Below, one piece after another: positions 8,101-16,566 of a stretch of 64,000 nucleotides of DNA (position 1 is the stretch's first letter; every line of letters starts with the position of its first letter). Source of the DNA: Variovorax sp. OAS795 (GTDB lineage Bacteria; Pseudomonadota; Gammaproteobacteria; Burkholderiales; Burkholderiaceae_C); assembly GCF_040546685.1 (NCBI RefSeq), contig NZ_JBEPOH010000001.1, positions 4,340,001 to 4,404,000 on the forward strand, written 5' to 3'. A program made the translations under genes and the position numbers. A model generated the notes under the pieces. It saw nothing but the letters and a program-made list of their open reading frames with translations. It had not been told where the DNA came from and ran no database searches.

Positions 8101-8659
8101 CCGAGGCCGGGATATCCGCCCGGCGGCGGACTCACTTTCTTTTGCTTCGCCAAAAGAAAGTAAGCAAAGAAAAGGCGACCCTACTGTCTGCGTCCCTCCG
8201 CTTCGCTGCGGGCAACCTGCGGTGCTCGACTCCGGCGGGGGTCCGCAGAACTCGCTTCGCTCAAACAGCTGCGGCCCTGATCCCGCCTCCATCTGCGCTC
8301 CTCGGCGCATACAGAAGGGGTGGGAACGGGCAGCCTTCGCTCCCGCTCGGCCCAGAGACCAACAGCCAATACCAACCCCCGCGGCGCGCAGCGCCGGGGG
8401 GCTGGTGGCCGAGCGAAGCAAAGGCCCGTGCGGTTCCCCCGCCCCTCTGTATGCGCCGAGGAGCGCAGGGTTTCGCGGATCAGGGCTCGCAGCTGTTTGA
8501 GCGAAGCGAGTTCTGCGAGACCCCGCGAAACCCGAGCACCGCAGGTTGCCCGCAGCGAAGCGGAGGGACGCAGACAGTGGGGTCGCCTTTCTTTTGCCTA
8601 CGTTTCTTTGGCGAAGCAAAGAAAAGTAGGTCGCCCGCCGGGGCGAGTCCCGGCCTCGG
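8101..8659. repeat. Long imperfect inverted repeat (~560 bp) between DUF427 and egtD
   Basis: This 650-base gene-free interval is filled by a near-palindrome. The outer ends match (CCGAGGCCGG at 8101-8110 against its complement at 8650-8659). A 46-bp core is perfect (8183-8228 against 8533-8578). Further matches run inward (for example TCGGCGCATACAGA at 8303-8316 and its diverged partner near 8447-8460) to a centre near 8380. Local hairpins built on CTTTCTTTTG/CAAAAGAAAG lie near both ends. Open frames on both strands encode look-alike peptides only because of the symmetry. I associate such elements with intergenic regions of Comamonadaceae, but the copy number in this genome cannot be seen here. 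Confidence 0.9.
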
Positions 8660-8667
8660 AATCTAAA

Positions 8668-9678
8668 TCAGGCCCCCAACCAATGCACACTGAAAAGCCT
8701 CTCCGGATCCGTCCAGACCGCCAACGGTCGGAAGCCCGCCTTCACAGCCAGCGCCCGCAACCCATCGACAGTGAACTTGTGCGAGTACTCCGTATGGATC
8801 GTCTCGCCTTCCTCGAAGCCGAAGCGCTCTCCGCTCAACGAAACCGTCTGCGCCCGCCGGCTCACAAGATGCATCTCGATGCGCTGCTTCGGCGCGTTGT
8901 AGAACGCCGCATGCGCGAAGCCGTCGATGTCGAAATCGGTGTCGAGCTCGGCATTCGCGCGCCGCAGCAGATTGAGGTTGAAGGCGGCGGTCACGCCTTG
9001 CGCGTCGTTGTATGCCGCATGCAGGCGCGCGGGGTCCTTCACCAGGTCGACGCCGATCAGCAGGCCTCCGCCGCGCAGCATCCGCGCTGCCAGCTGCAGG
9101 AACGCCAGGGCCTCGTCGGGCTCGAAGTTGCCGATGGTGGAACCCGGAAAGAATCCCACGCGCTTGCCCGCACCGGGCAGTGGTGCCGGCAGCACCAGCG
9201 GCATCGTGTAGTCGGCAGCAATGGGCTGCACCGCGAGCCGGGGGTAGTCGGCCTTCAGCCGCTCGGCGGCGGCCTCGAGGTATTCGCCCGAGATATCGAT
9301 GGGCAGGTAGCGCCGGGGGGACTCGAGCGCATCGAGCAACAGCCGCACCTTGGTGAGGGAGCCGGCGCCGAACTCCACGATCTCCGCGCCGGGCCCGATC
9401 TGCGCTGCGATCTCGCCGGCACGTTCACCGAGGATGCGCAGCTCGGTTCGCGTGGGGTAGTACTCGGGCAAGTCGCAGATGCGATCGAACAACTGCGAAC
9501 CCGCCGCGTCGTAGAAGAACTTGGGTGAAATCCGGCGTGGCTTGCGCGCGAGGCATGCCTGCATCTCGCGGCCGAACTCGGAAAGCGGCACGGCGGAGAC
9601 CGCGCTGGTCGCCTCGGGCGGGCGCTGCTGCGGTGCGGCGGCGAATGAGAAGGAGGACGAAGAAGTTGGATTGCGCAT
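8668..9678 (-). CDS. egtD: L-histidine N(alpha)-methyltransferase
   Basis: This 336-residue protein starts at ATG 9678, four bases after the egtB stop. It has the EgtD/DUF2260 layout: ISPKFFYDAAGSQLFDRICD, LPEYYPTRTELRIL, the SAM-binding IVEFGAGSLTKVRLLLDAL, FFPGSTIGNFEP and IGVDLVKDPARLHAAYNDA, then YSHKF near the C-terminus. It trimethylates histidine to hercynine using three S-adenosylmethionine molecules, the first step of ergothioneine synthesis in the cytoplasm. The partner egtB is immediately upstream in the same operon. Length is close to the usual ~320 residues, with a Ser/Ala-rich N-terminal extension. Confidence 0.95.
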   Translation of the reverse strand: MRNPTSSSSFSFAAAPQQRPPEATSAVSAVPLSEFGREMQACLARKPRRISPKFFYDAAGSQLFDRICDLPEYYPTRTELRILGERAGEIAAQIGPGAEIVEFGAGSLTKVRLLLDALESPRRYLPIDISGEYLEAAAERLKADYPRLAVQPIAADYTMPLVLPAPLPGAGKRVGFFPGSTIGNFEPDEALAFLQLAARMLRGGGLLIGVDLVKDPARLHAAYNDAQGVTAAFNLNLLRRANAELDTDFDIDGFAHAAFYNAPKQRIEMHLVSRRAQTVSLSGERFGFEEGETIHTEYSHKFTVDGLRALAVKAGFRPLAVWTDPERLFSVHWLGA

Positions 9679-9682
9679 GATT

Positions 9683-10939
9683 TCAGAGGTCTTTCGCGAG
9701 GCGCAGCCCCGAGAACTGCCAGCGCGCGGCCGGCGGAAAGAAGTTGCGGTAGCTGGGCCGCGTGTGCCCGGGCGGGGTCGCCACGCTGCCGCCACGCAGC
9801 ACCAATTGGCCCACCATGAACTTGCCGTTGTATTCGGCCGCGATGCCGGGCATGGGACGGAACCCCGGGTACGGATCGTAGGAGGACCGCGTCCATTGCC
9901 ACACATGGCTGTTCATCTGGGAGATGCCGGGCACGTCGAAGGCGGCCTCCCATTCGAACTCGGTCGGCAGCCGCGCGCCGGCCCACTCGGCATAGGCGGC
10001 GGCCTCGTAGAAACTGAGCTGCGACACCGGCGCATCGGCCTCCATGGGCCGCACGCCGTGCAGCCCGAACACATGCCAGCCGCCCTGCTGCTGCTGGGCC
10101 CCGAGCCGCGGATCGTCCGCCGCGAGCCAATACGCCGGATGCCGCCAACCCTGCGCCTGGACCGCGGCCCAGCCGTCGGAGAGCCAGAGTTCGGGCCGCT
10201 GGTAGCCGCCGTCGGCGATGAACTGCGCGAAGTCGCCGCAGTTCACCAGCCTGTCCGCAATGGCATAGGGCTGCAGCAGCGCCGAATGGCGCGGTGTCTC
10301 GTTGTCGAAGGCAAAGACCTGCTGCGGTCCCTCATGGCCGACCTGGACCACGCCGCCGGGCTGCGGCAGCCAGCGCATCGCCGCCGGCACGGCGGCAAGC
10401 CGCAGCGCGGGACCGGCGGCAGGCTTGTAGGCCGGCAGCAACGGGTTGCAGGACAGCGCATGAAGAATGTCGGTGAGCAGCAGCTCCTGGTGCTGCTGCT
10501 CATGGTGCAGGCCGAGTGTGACGATGGGTTCGATGGCGGTCCAGCCCTGCTCGCCGGCGTCGCCGTCGAGCAGGGCGAGCACCGCCTCGTCGACATGGCT
10601 GCGGTAGGCATGCACCTCGTCCACCGACGGCCGCGTGAGCAGCCCGCGGTGGGGCCGCGGATGGCGCGGGCCCAGCGCCTCGTAGTAGGAATTGAAGAGG
10701 TAATGAAAACGGGTATCGAAGGGCCGGTAACCCGCGGCGTGGGGCTGCAGCAGCACGGTCTCGAAGAACCACGTCGTGTGCGCCAGGTGCCACTTGGTCG
10801 GGCTCGCGTCGGGCATCGACTGGATGCATTGGTCCTCGGCGGAGAGCGGGGCGGCGAGTGCCAGGCTGGCCGCGCGCACTTCGCGGAACTTGTCGCGCAG
10901 TGCGCTTGCCGCCTGGGCGTTCGGCCGGGAAAGCGTCAT
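9683..10939 (-). CDS. egtB: Ergothioneine biosynthesis sulfoxide synthase-type protein
   Basis: The protein has 418 residues from ATG 10939 with a GGAG site upstream. The N-terminal DinB_2-like domain carries the iron-ligand histidines (KWHLAHTTWFFE; LGLHHEQQHQELLL, the HxxxHxE motif). The C-terminal FGE-sulfatase-like domain has LPTEFEWEAAF, VWQWTRSSYDPYPGF and RGGSVATPPGHTR. EgtB joins hercynine to a thiol donor with O2. No egtC, egtE or egtA is nearby, so the thiol donor and the C-S lyase must come from elsewhere. egtB and egtD form a two-gene operon. Confidence 0.93.
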   Translation of the reverse strand: MTLSRPNAQAASALRDKFREVRAASLALAAPLSAEDQCIQSMPDASPTKWHLAHTTWFFETVLLQPHAAGYRPFDTRFHYLFNSYYEALGPRHPRPHRGLLTRPSVDEVHAYRSHVDEAVLALLDGDAGEQGWTAIEPIVTLGLHHEQQHQELLLTDILHALSCNPLLPAYKPAAGPALRLAAVPAAMRWLPQPGGVVQVGHEGPQQVFAFDNETPRHSALLQPYAIADRLVNCGDFAQFIADGGYQRPELWLSDGWAAVQAQGWRHPAYWLAADDPRLGAQQQQGGWHVFGLHGVRPMEADAPVSQLSFYEAAAYAEWAGARLPTEFEWEAAFDVPGISQMNSHVWQWTRSSYDPYPGFRPMPGIAAEYNGKFMVGQLVLRGGSVATPPGHTRPSYRNFFPPAARWQFSGLRLAKDL

Positions 10940-11105
10940 GGAGTCTCCAGTCGGGTCAACCGCAATTTGTAGCCGATCGGTGTTGCAGCGCCGCGTAGGA
11001 CAAGGGCTCGCCTGCCCTGTTCCGCGGGGGTTGCCGCATCGGCGGGGGAAGCCACTTTGGCACAAGACGGGCTGGCGTGCAGGGCGGCTGCGTATCATCC
11101 GCCCG

Positions 11106-12449
11106 ATGCAAACGAACAACGCCCCCACCCGCCCCCGTGTCGTGATCGTCGGCTGCGGATTCGGCGGGCTCGAGGCCGCCCGCAAGCTCGAGGGTGCGGA
11201 TGTGGACGTGACGGTGATCGAGAAGACCAACCATCACCTGTTCCAGCCCCTGCTCTACCAGGTGGCGACCGCCGGGCTGGCCGCGCCCTCGATCGCGGCG
11301 CCGGTGCGCGCCCTCTTCCGCAAGCAGCCGCGGATCACCACGCTGCTCGGCGAGGTGGGCAGCATCGACACCGCGGCACGCGCGGTGCAACTCGCCAGCG
11401 GCGACCGCGTGCCCTACGACCACCTGATCGTCGCGGCCGGGGCCACGCACAGCTATTTCGGCCACGACGAATGGGCGCCCGTGGCGCCCGGACTCAAGAC
11501 ACTGGCCGACGCCTTCGAGATCCGCCGCCGCGTGCTGATGTCGTTCGAGGCGGCCGAAACCGCCACCGATCCGCAGCGCCGCCGCGCCCTGCTCACCTTC
11601 GCGGTCATCGGCGCCGGCCCTACGGGCGTCGAAATGGCCGGTACGCTGGCCGAGATTGCCAAGCACACGCTGGCCGGCGAATTCCGCCACATCGACCCCG
11701 CGACCGCGCAGGTGCTGCTGATCGAAGGCGGCCCGCGCGTGCTGCAGGCCATGCCCGAGAGCCTGAGCCGGAAGGCGCTGGACCAGCTGGAAAAACTCGG
11801 GGTCGAGGTGCGTCTCAATGCCCGCGTGACCGCCATCGACGCCACCGGGGTCGAAGTGCAGTCGGGCGGTGCGGACGGCGCGCCGGCCACGGGCTACCGA
11901 ATCGAAACCAGTTGCGTGGTGTGGGCGGCGGGCGTTGCCGCTTCCCCGCTGGGCCGGATGCTGGGCAGCGCCACCGGCGTCGAATGCGACCGCGCGGGCC
12001 GAATCAAGGTCGAACCCGACCTGAGCCTGGCCGGCCATCCGGAGATCAGCGTGGTGGGCGACCTTGCCGCAGCACTGAGCCATGCGCCCGGCAAGCCGCC
12101 GAAACCCGTGCCCGGCGTGTCTCCCGGTGCCAAGCAGATGGGCCGTGCGGCGGCCGAGAACATCCTGCGCCGCATCAAGGGCGAGCCGACCGCGCCGTTC
12201 CGCTATCGCGACTACGGCAACCTGGCCACCATCGGCCGCAACTCCGCGGTGGTGGACCTGGAAACCCCGCTGGGCCCGCTGCGCTTCAGCGGCCGGCTCG
12301 CATGGCTCTTCTGGCTCTTCGCGCACGCCTACTTCCTCATCGGTTTTCGCAACCGCCTCGTGGTGATGATGGACTGGGCCAGCGCCTACTGGAGCTTCCA
12401 GCGCAACGCGCGCGTGGTGGCCGACGTGCAGGGCAAGAGCGAGTCGTAG
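11106..12449 (+). CDS. ndh: Type II NADH dehydrogenase (NDH-2)
   Basis: This 447-residue flavoprotein starts at ATG 11106. It has two Rossmann motifs, VVIVGCGFGGLEAA (FAD) near residue 13 and FAVIGAGPTGVEMAG (NADH) near residue 170. NHHLFQPLLYQVATAGL is characteristic of NDH-2, and SPGAKQMGRAAAENI lies near the quinone site. The C-terminal segment LAWLFWLFAHAYFLIGF is the amphipathic membrane-binding part. It oxidises NADH and reduces quinone without pumping protons, at the inner face of the cytoplasmic membrane. It is divergent from egtB (166 bp between start codons). Confidence 0.92.
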   Translation: MQTNNAPTRPRVVIVGCGFGGLEAARKLEGADVDVTVIEKTNHHLFQPLLYQVATAGLAAPSIAAPVRALFRKQPRITTLLGEVGSIDTAARAVQLASGDRVPYDHLIVAAGATHSYFGHDEWAPVAPGLKTLADAFEIRRRVLMSFEAAETATDPQRRRALLTFAVIGAGPTGVEMAGTLAEIAKHTLAGEFRHIDPATAQVLLIEGGPRVLQAMPESLSRKALDQLEKLGVEVRLNARVTAIDATGVEVQSGGADGAPATGYRIETSCVVWAAGVAASPLGRMLGSATGVECDRAGRIKVEPDLSLAGHPEISVVGDLAAALSHAPGKPPKPVPGVSPGAKQMGRAAAENILRRIKGEPTAPFRYRDYGNLATIGRNSAVVDLETPLGPLRFSGRLAWLFWLFAHAYFLIGFRNRLVVMMDWASAYWSFQRNARVVADVQGKSES

Positions 12450-12469
12450 CGGCGCTCCCCCCGGACGGG

Positions 12470-12988
12470 TCAGAAAAGAAAGTCGTTCGAACGGCTCTCG
12501 CGCTCGTGCCGCCGCCACTCCCACGGCGGCGTCGGCTTGGCGCCGGCCCACAGGCCCAGCCGCTGTGCGCGCGCGCTGTCCTGCAGCTTGAACAATTCGC
12601 CGCCGCGCCGCGTCGCGATGCCGTTGAAGTCGTACACCCAGGCCCAGCCTTCGGTGACCAGATGGGTGCCGGCATCCTCTCCCTTGCAGCTCACATCGGC
12701 GACCGTGCGGCCATAGCGGTCGGTGTCGCGCTCGGTGATCACGGCCTGCTCGAAATAGCAGAGGCGGCTCAACGCCTGCCGGCTGCGCTGGCCATAGGGC
12801 TGGGATCTTTCAGGTGCATCGATCGCGGCGATGCGCACTTTGACCTCTTCATAAGAGCCGATGCGGCCGCATCGCGCGGTGAGCGTGTCGCCGTCGCTGA
12901 TGCCCACCACGAGACAGGTCCGGGCAGCGGCTTGCGACAGCAGGGGCAGGAGCGAGAGACCGAGGGCCAGGAGGAAGCGCGAGGGCAT
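12470..12988 (-). CDS. Secreted thermonuclease-family (SNase) protein
   Basis: This 172-residue protein from ATG 12988 has a signal peptide (MPSRFLLALGLSLLPLLSQA) cleaved near AAA. The SNase core is visible: VVGISDGDTLTA, VRIAAIDAPERSQPYGQRSR and DRYGRTVADV, which supply the Asp/Arg/Glu catalytic residues, then HLVTEGWAWVYDF and AQRLGLWA. It probably degrades DNA or RNA in the periplasm or outside the cell. Upstream ATGs at 13009 and 13024 would only lengthen the signal sequence. It lies convergent with ndh, 20 bp away. Confidence 0.88.
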   Translation of the reverse strand: MPSRFLLALGLSLLPLLSQAAARTCLVVGISDGDTLTARCGRIGSYEEVKVRIAAIDAPERSQPYGQRSRQALSRLCYFEQAVITERDTDRYGRTVADVSCKGEDAGTHLVTEGWAWVYDFNGIATRRGGELFKLQDSARAQRLGLWAGAKPTPPWEWRRHERESRSNDFLF

Positions 12989-13070
12989 GGGCGGAGAAGC
13001 ATAGACCATGGCGGCCGAAGCCACGGATTCTCCGTGCCAGGCGCCCGCGCGCCGTGGCGCGAACCGGCTG

Positions 13071-14771
13071 TTACGCGGCCGCGCCGTTCTCGTCTTCCTG
13101 CAGCAACCGCCACATCACCTTGCCGCTGCCGCTCTTGGGCAGCGCATCGACGAACTGCACCTTGCGCGGGATCTTGTAGACGGCCATGTTCTCGCGGCAC
13201 CAGTCGATGATCTCCTGCTCGGTGGTGTCCTTGTGGGTGGCGCGCAGCACCACCACGGCCTTGACGGATTCGCCGCGGTAGCTGTCCTTGGTCGAGATGA
13301 CGCAGGCCTCCTGGATGGCGGGGTGGCGGAACATCAGCAGCTCCACCTCGGCGGGCCACACCTTGAAGCCACTCGCATTGATCATGCGCTTGAGCCGGTC
13401 GGTGATGAAGAAATAGCCGTCCTCGTCCATGCGGCCCATGTCGCCGGAGCGGAAAAAGCGCTTGCCTTCGAACTCGACGAAAGCGGCGCGAGTGGCGTCG
13501 GGGCGCTTCCAGTAGCCCTGGAACACCTCGGGGCCGTGGATGATGATTTCGCCCGATTCGCCAATGGGCATTTCGGCCAGCGTGTCGGGATCGACGACGC
13601 GCGCATCGGTGCTCATGAACGGAATGCCCAGGCACTGCTGCTTCGGGTGGTCCGACGGGTTGGTGTGCGAGGGCGCGGCGGTCTCGGTGAGGCCGTAGCC
13701 CTCCTGGTACTTGAGGCCGTATTGCTCGAAGAGGCGTTGCGCCACCGCCTGCGGCATGGCGGCGCCGCCGCCGCCGATGTGGGTGATGCTCGACAGGTCG
13801 TAGCTCGCGAAGTTGGGGCTGGCCATGAGGTCGATCACCATGGTGGGGATGTTGGTCCAACTCGTGACCTTCCAGCGCGAGATCAGGCGCCCGGCCACCT
13901 CGCGGTCCCAGCGCGGCATGATGACCAGCGTGCCCGCGGCGAGGATGGAGGTGTGCATCATGCTCACCACGCCCGTGATGTGGAACATGGGCACCACGGC
14001 CAGCACCACCGCTTCCGACGTGGCCTGGCCCCACAGCTGGCCGGCCACCGCGTTGTGCATCAGGCTCGAGTGATGGTGCACGCAGCCCTTGGGCAGGCCG
14101 GTGGTGCCGCTGGTGTAGGGCAGCAGCGCCATGTCGTCGGCACCCACCACGTGCTCGGGTGCGGCATGGCCGGCGGCCAGCGCGTCGGTCCAGGCCATGG
14201 CCTTGCCGCCCGCGAGTTCGGGCAACGGATGGCGCGTGCCGAGCCATTCCTTCCATGCCGGCGCGGGTGCGTCGTCGCCGGCCGCGCCGGCATCGAAGGC
14301 GTCGGTGAACTGGGTCACGATCATGTGGGTCAGCTGCTGCTCGGGCGGCAATGCATTGCTGGCCCTGGCCAGCTCGCCGGCCAGGTCGCCGGTGGTGATC
14401 GCCACCTTGGCATCGGGGTCGACGATGTAGTGCTTGAGCTCCTCGGCCCGGTTCATCGGGTTGACGGGCACCACCACCGCATTGGCGCGCAGGATCGCGA
14501 AATGCGCGATCACCAGCTGCGGGCAGTTCTGCATGTCCAGCACCACCCGGTCGCCGCGCTTCACGCCCATGGCATGCAGCGTGCCGGCCAGGCGCTCGGC
14601 CTGCTCGGCCAAATCACGGTAGGTCACCACGCGGCCGAAGAACACGAGCGCGGCCTTGCCGGGGTAGCGCGCCGCCGACGTCGCAAGGTTGTGCCAGAGC
14701 GAGGTGGCCGGCACGGTGATCGAATGCGGGAGGCGCTTGGGCCAGAACTTGTGGTGCGGGCGTGGTTGCAT
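13071..14771 (-). CDS. Acyl-CoA synthetase (AMP-forming, long-chain fatty acid type)
   Basis: This is a 566-residue ANL-superfamily enzyme. The AMP-binding P-loop is LLPYTSGTTGLPKG. The adenine motif is YGLTETAAPS. The hinge region is SGDMGRMDEDGYFFITDRLK. INASGFKVWPAEVE follows, and the catalytic C-terminal Lys is in PKSGSGKVMW. It activates a carboxylic acid to acyl-AMP and then acyl-CoA. The substrate is probably a medium- or long-chain fatty acid but an aryl acid cannot be excluded. It is a single gene facing the OsmC gene across a 220-bp divergent region. Confidence 0.9.
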   Translation of the reverse strand: MQPRPHHKFWPKRLPHSITVPATSLWHNLATSAARYPGKAALVFFGRVVTYRDLAEQAERLAGTLHAMGVKRGDRVVLDMQNCPQLVIAHFAILRANAVVVPVNPMNRAEELKHYIVDPDAKVAITTGDLAGELARASNALPPEQQLTHMIVTQFTDAFDAGAAGDDAPAPAWKEWLGTRHPLPELAGGKAMAWTDALAAGHAAPEHVVGADDMALLPYTSGTTGLPKGCVHHHSSLMHNAVAGQLWGQATSEAVVLAVVPMFHITGVVSMMHTSILAAGTLVIMPRWDREVAGRLISRWKVTSWTNIPTMVIDLMASPNFASYDLSSITHIGGGGAAMPQAVAQRLFEQYGLKYQEGYGLTETAAPSHTNPSDHPKQQCLGIPFMSTDARVVDPDTLAEMPIGESGEIIIHGPEVFQGYWKRPDATRAAFVEFEGKRFFRSGDMGRMDEDGYFFITDRLKRMINASGFKVWPAEVELLMFRHPAIQEACVISTKDSYRGESVKAVVVLRATHKDTTEQEIIDWCRENMAVYKIPRKVQFVDALPKSGSGKVMWRLLQEDENGAAA

Positions 14772-14991
14772 GGTCGTGGCGGTCGGTCGAAGGGGAGAAA
14801 AAGGCAAACCGCAGCCTAAGCGGAGGCGTCGGCCGCTCCCATCGGGGAAGCCCCCGGGGCCGTCACCTTGGCGACGCCCTTTTGTTTCCATGCCGCATTC
14901 GCCGCCGCACGCGCCCTGCGACTACAGACAAGCGCGGCGTTCCGCGCGAACCTTCCGCTCCCCACCGTCACCCGAATGAAGGAGAGTTTTC

Positions 14992-15432
14992 ATGGCAGCA
15001 GACAAGCACGCAAGCGTTCACTGGGAAGGCGCCGGCAAGACCGGCAAGGGCCAGGTCAGCACCGAGACCGGCGCCCTCAAAGACTATCCCTACGGCTTCG
15101 CAAGCCGCTTCGAGGACGACAAGCGCGGCACCAACCCCGAGGAGATCGTCGGCGCGGCCCACGCGGCCTGCCTCACGATGGCCTTTGCCTTCGCGCTCGA
15201 GAAAGAGGGCTTCACTGCCACCCGGATCGACACCAAGGCCGCGGTCCGGCTGGCCAAGGACGGCGAGGGCTTCAAGATCGACCGCATCGCGCTCGAGCTC
15301 GATGCCGCCGTGCCGAAGCTCGACGAGGCCAAGTTCCAGCAGATCGCGGCCGCCGCCAAGGCGGGCTGCCCGCTGTCCAAGGCGCTGGCCAGCGTGCCCG
15401 AGATCACGCTGAAGGCCACGCTCGCAGGCTGA
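14992..15432 (+). CDS. osmC: OsmC-family peroxiredoxin
   Basis: This 146-residue protein has an AGGAG site six bases upstream. The two redox cysteines of the OsmC family are present: Cys60 in AAHAACLTMAFAFALEKEG and Cys126 in AKAGCPLSKALA. SRFEDDKRGTNPEEIVGA is the OsmC-specific segment, as opposed to Ohr. It reduces organic hydroperoxides in the cytoplasm, usually with a lipoyl or other thiol donor. It is followed by the Bug receptor gene, with the SD hairpin in the 41-bp gap. Confidence 0.92.
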   Translation: MAADKHASVHWEGAGKTGKGQVSTETGALKDYPYGFASRFEDDKRGTNPEEIVGAAHAACLTMAFAFALEKEGFTATRIDTKAAVRLAKDGEGFKIDRIALELDAAVPKLDEAKFQQIAAAAKAGCPLSKALASVPEITLKATLAG

Positions 15433-15443
15433 GCGCTGCTTAT

Positions 15444-15472
15444 GATCGTCTCCACTGCAAGAGGAGACGATC
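15444..15472 (+). promoter_or_regulatory. Perfect 10-bp hairpin enclosing the ribosome-binding site of the Bug-receptor gene
   Basis: GATCGTCTCC (15444-15453) and GGAGACGATC (15463-15472) form a perfect inverted repeat with a nine-base loop (ACTGCAAGA). The only good Shine-Dalgarno, AGGAGA at 15462-15467, lies in the 3' arm and loop edge, and the ATG follows the stem by one base. Folded RNA would hide the site. It could be a translational switch, a thermosensor-like element or an operator read as DNA. Confidence 0.6.
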
Positions 15473-15473
15473 C

Positions 15474-16466
15474 ATGGCCCACCGCCACCCGGTCCGCGCC
15501 GCCATCCTGGCGGCCTTTTCAATCGCGTCGTTCACGTCCTTCGGCGTAGGCGGCGTCGCCCGCGCTGCCTACCCGGACAAGCCGATCAAGGTCGTCATCG
15601 GCTTTCCGGCCGGCGGCCCGCTCGACCAGCACGCGCGCCTCCTGACCGACAAGCTGCAGGCCGTGCTCGGCCAGCCGCTGATCGTCGACTACAAGCCCGG
15701 CGCGGGCGGTTCGGTGGGCGCGGACGCGGTCGCCAAGAGCCCCGCCGACGGCTACACCCTGCTGCTGGCCAATACCGGCGTGGCCGTGATCAACGGCGCG
15801 CTCTACAGCAAGCTGCCCTACAACACGCAGCGCGACTTCGTGCCCATCGCGCGCACCGCCATGCAGCCGCTGGCGCTCCTGGTCACGCCCAAGCTGCCGG
15901 TGCAGGACCTGCGGCAGTTCGTCGACTACGCCAAGGCGCGGCCGGGCCAGGTCAACTACGGCTCGGCCGGCAACGGCGGCATCAGCCACCTGGTGCCAGA
16001 GATGTTCAAGACCGCGACCGGCATCTTCATGGTGCACATTCCCTACCGCGGCAGCGCCCCGGCCTTCACCGACCTGATGGCCGGGCAGGTGCAGTTCATG
16101 GCCGAGTCGATCCCCCAGGCCGCCAACTACCACAAGCAGGGCAAGGTGCGCGCCCTGGCCGTGACCAGCCGCGAGCGCAATCCCGCCCTGCCCGACGTGC
16201 CGACCGTCATCGAGTCGGGCATCAAGGGCTTCGAGGTGGTGGGCTTCTACGGCTTTCTCGCGCCCAGGGACACGCCCAGGGACGTGGTCGCCAGGCTCAG
16301 CGACGCTTTCCGCCAGGTGCTGACCAGCCCCGAGGTGCGCGAGCGCATGGTGAGCCAGGGCGCGGACCCGGCCTACCTGGGCAGCGAGGAGTTCGCGCGC
16401 TTCCTGGCCACCGAGACGCCGCGCTGGGACAAGGCGGTCAAGGCGTCGGGCGCCCGCATGGACTGA
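15474..16466 (+). CDS. Bug-family periplasmic tricarboxylate-transport receptor
   Basis: This 330-residue protein from ATG 15474 has a signal peptide ending near GVARAAYPDKP. Family landmarks are YPDKPIKVVIGFPAGGPLD, VDYKPGAGGSVGADAVAKS, DGYTLLLANTG, NYGSAGNGGISHL, IPYRGSAPAFTDLMAGQVQ and RDTPRDVVARLSDAFRQVL. Bug proteins are solute receptors abundant in Bordetella, Cupriavidus and Variovorax. Most copies, like this one, lack adjacent TctAB membrane genes, so the ligand (a carboxylate or similar) is unknown. Its start is governed by the hairpin described at 15444-15472. Confidence 0.92.
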   Translation: MAHRHPVRAAILAAFSIASFTSFGVGGVARAAYPDKPIKVVIGFPAGGPLDQHARLLTDKLQAVLGQPLIVDYKPGAGGSVGADAVAKSPADGYTLLLANTGVAVINGALYSKLPYNTQRDFVPIARTAMQPLALLVTPKLPVQDLRQFVDYAKARPGQVNYGSAGNGGISHLVPEMFKTATGIFMVHIPYRGSAPAFTDLMAGQVQFMAESIPQAANYHKQGKVRALAVTSRERNPALPDVPTVIESGIKGFEVVGFYGFLAPRDTPRDVVARLSDAFRQVLTSPEVRERMVSQGADPAYLGSEEFARFLATETPRWDKAVKASGARMD

Positions 16467-16526
16467 CGGCCGCCCATCTTTTGGGCGGTCCGCACGCCGC
16501 CACGAACCACTTCGGTGCACATCGCT

Positions 16527-16561
16527 TGCATACCAGTTGGCACAGAAGCTGCTGGTATGCA
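16527..16561. promoter_or_regulatory. Candidate operator: perfect 10-bp inverted repeat upstream of the GntR gene
   Basis: TGCATACCAG at 16527-16536 and CTGGTATGCA at 16552-16561 are exact reverse complements, 25 bp centre to centre, ending five bases before the GntR start codon. Each arm contains TGGTATGC, resembling the half-sites of FadR-subfamily (FCD) GntR regulators. Autoregulation of the downstream five-gene operon is the likely role. Confidence 0.6.
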
Positions 16562-16566
16562 GGCCT

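Noticed and set aside
7950..8666. Open frames of about 200-240 codons on both strands inside the palindrome
   Set aside because: The plus and minus products resemble each other only because the DNA is an inverted repeat; they lack ribosome sites and family features.
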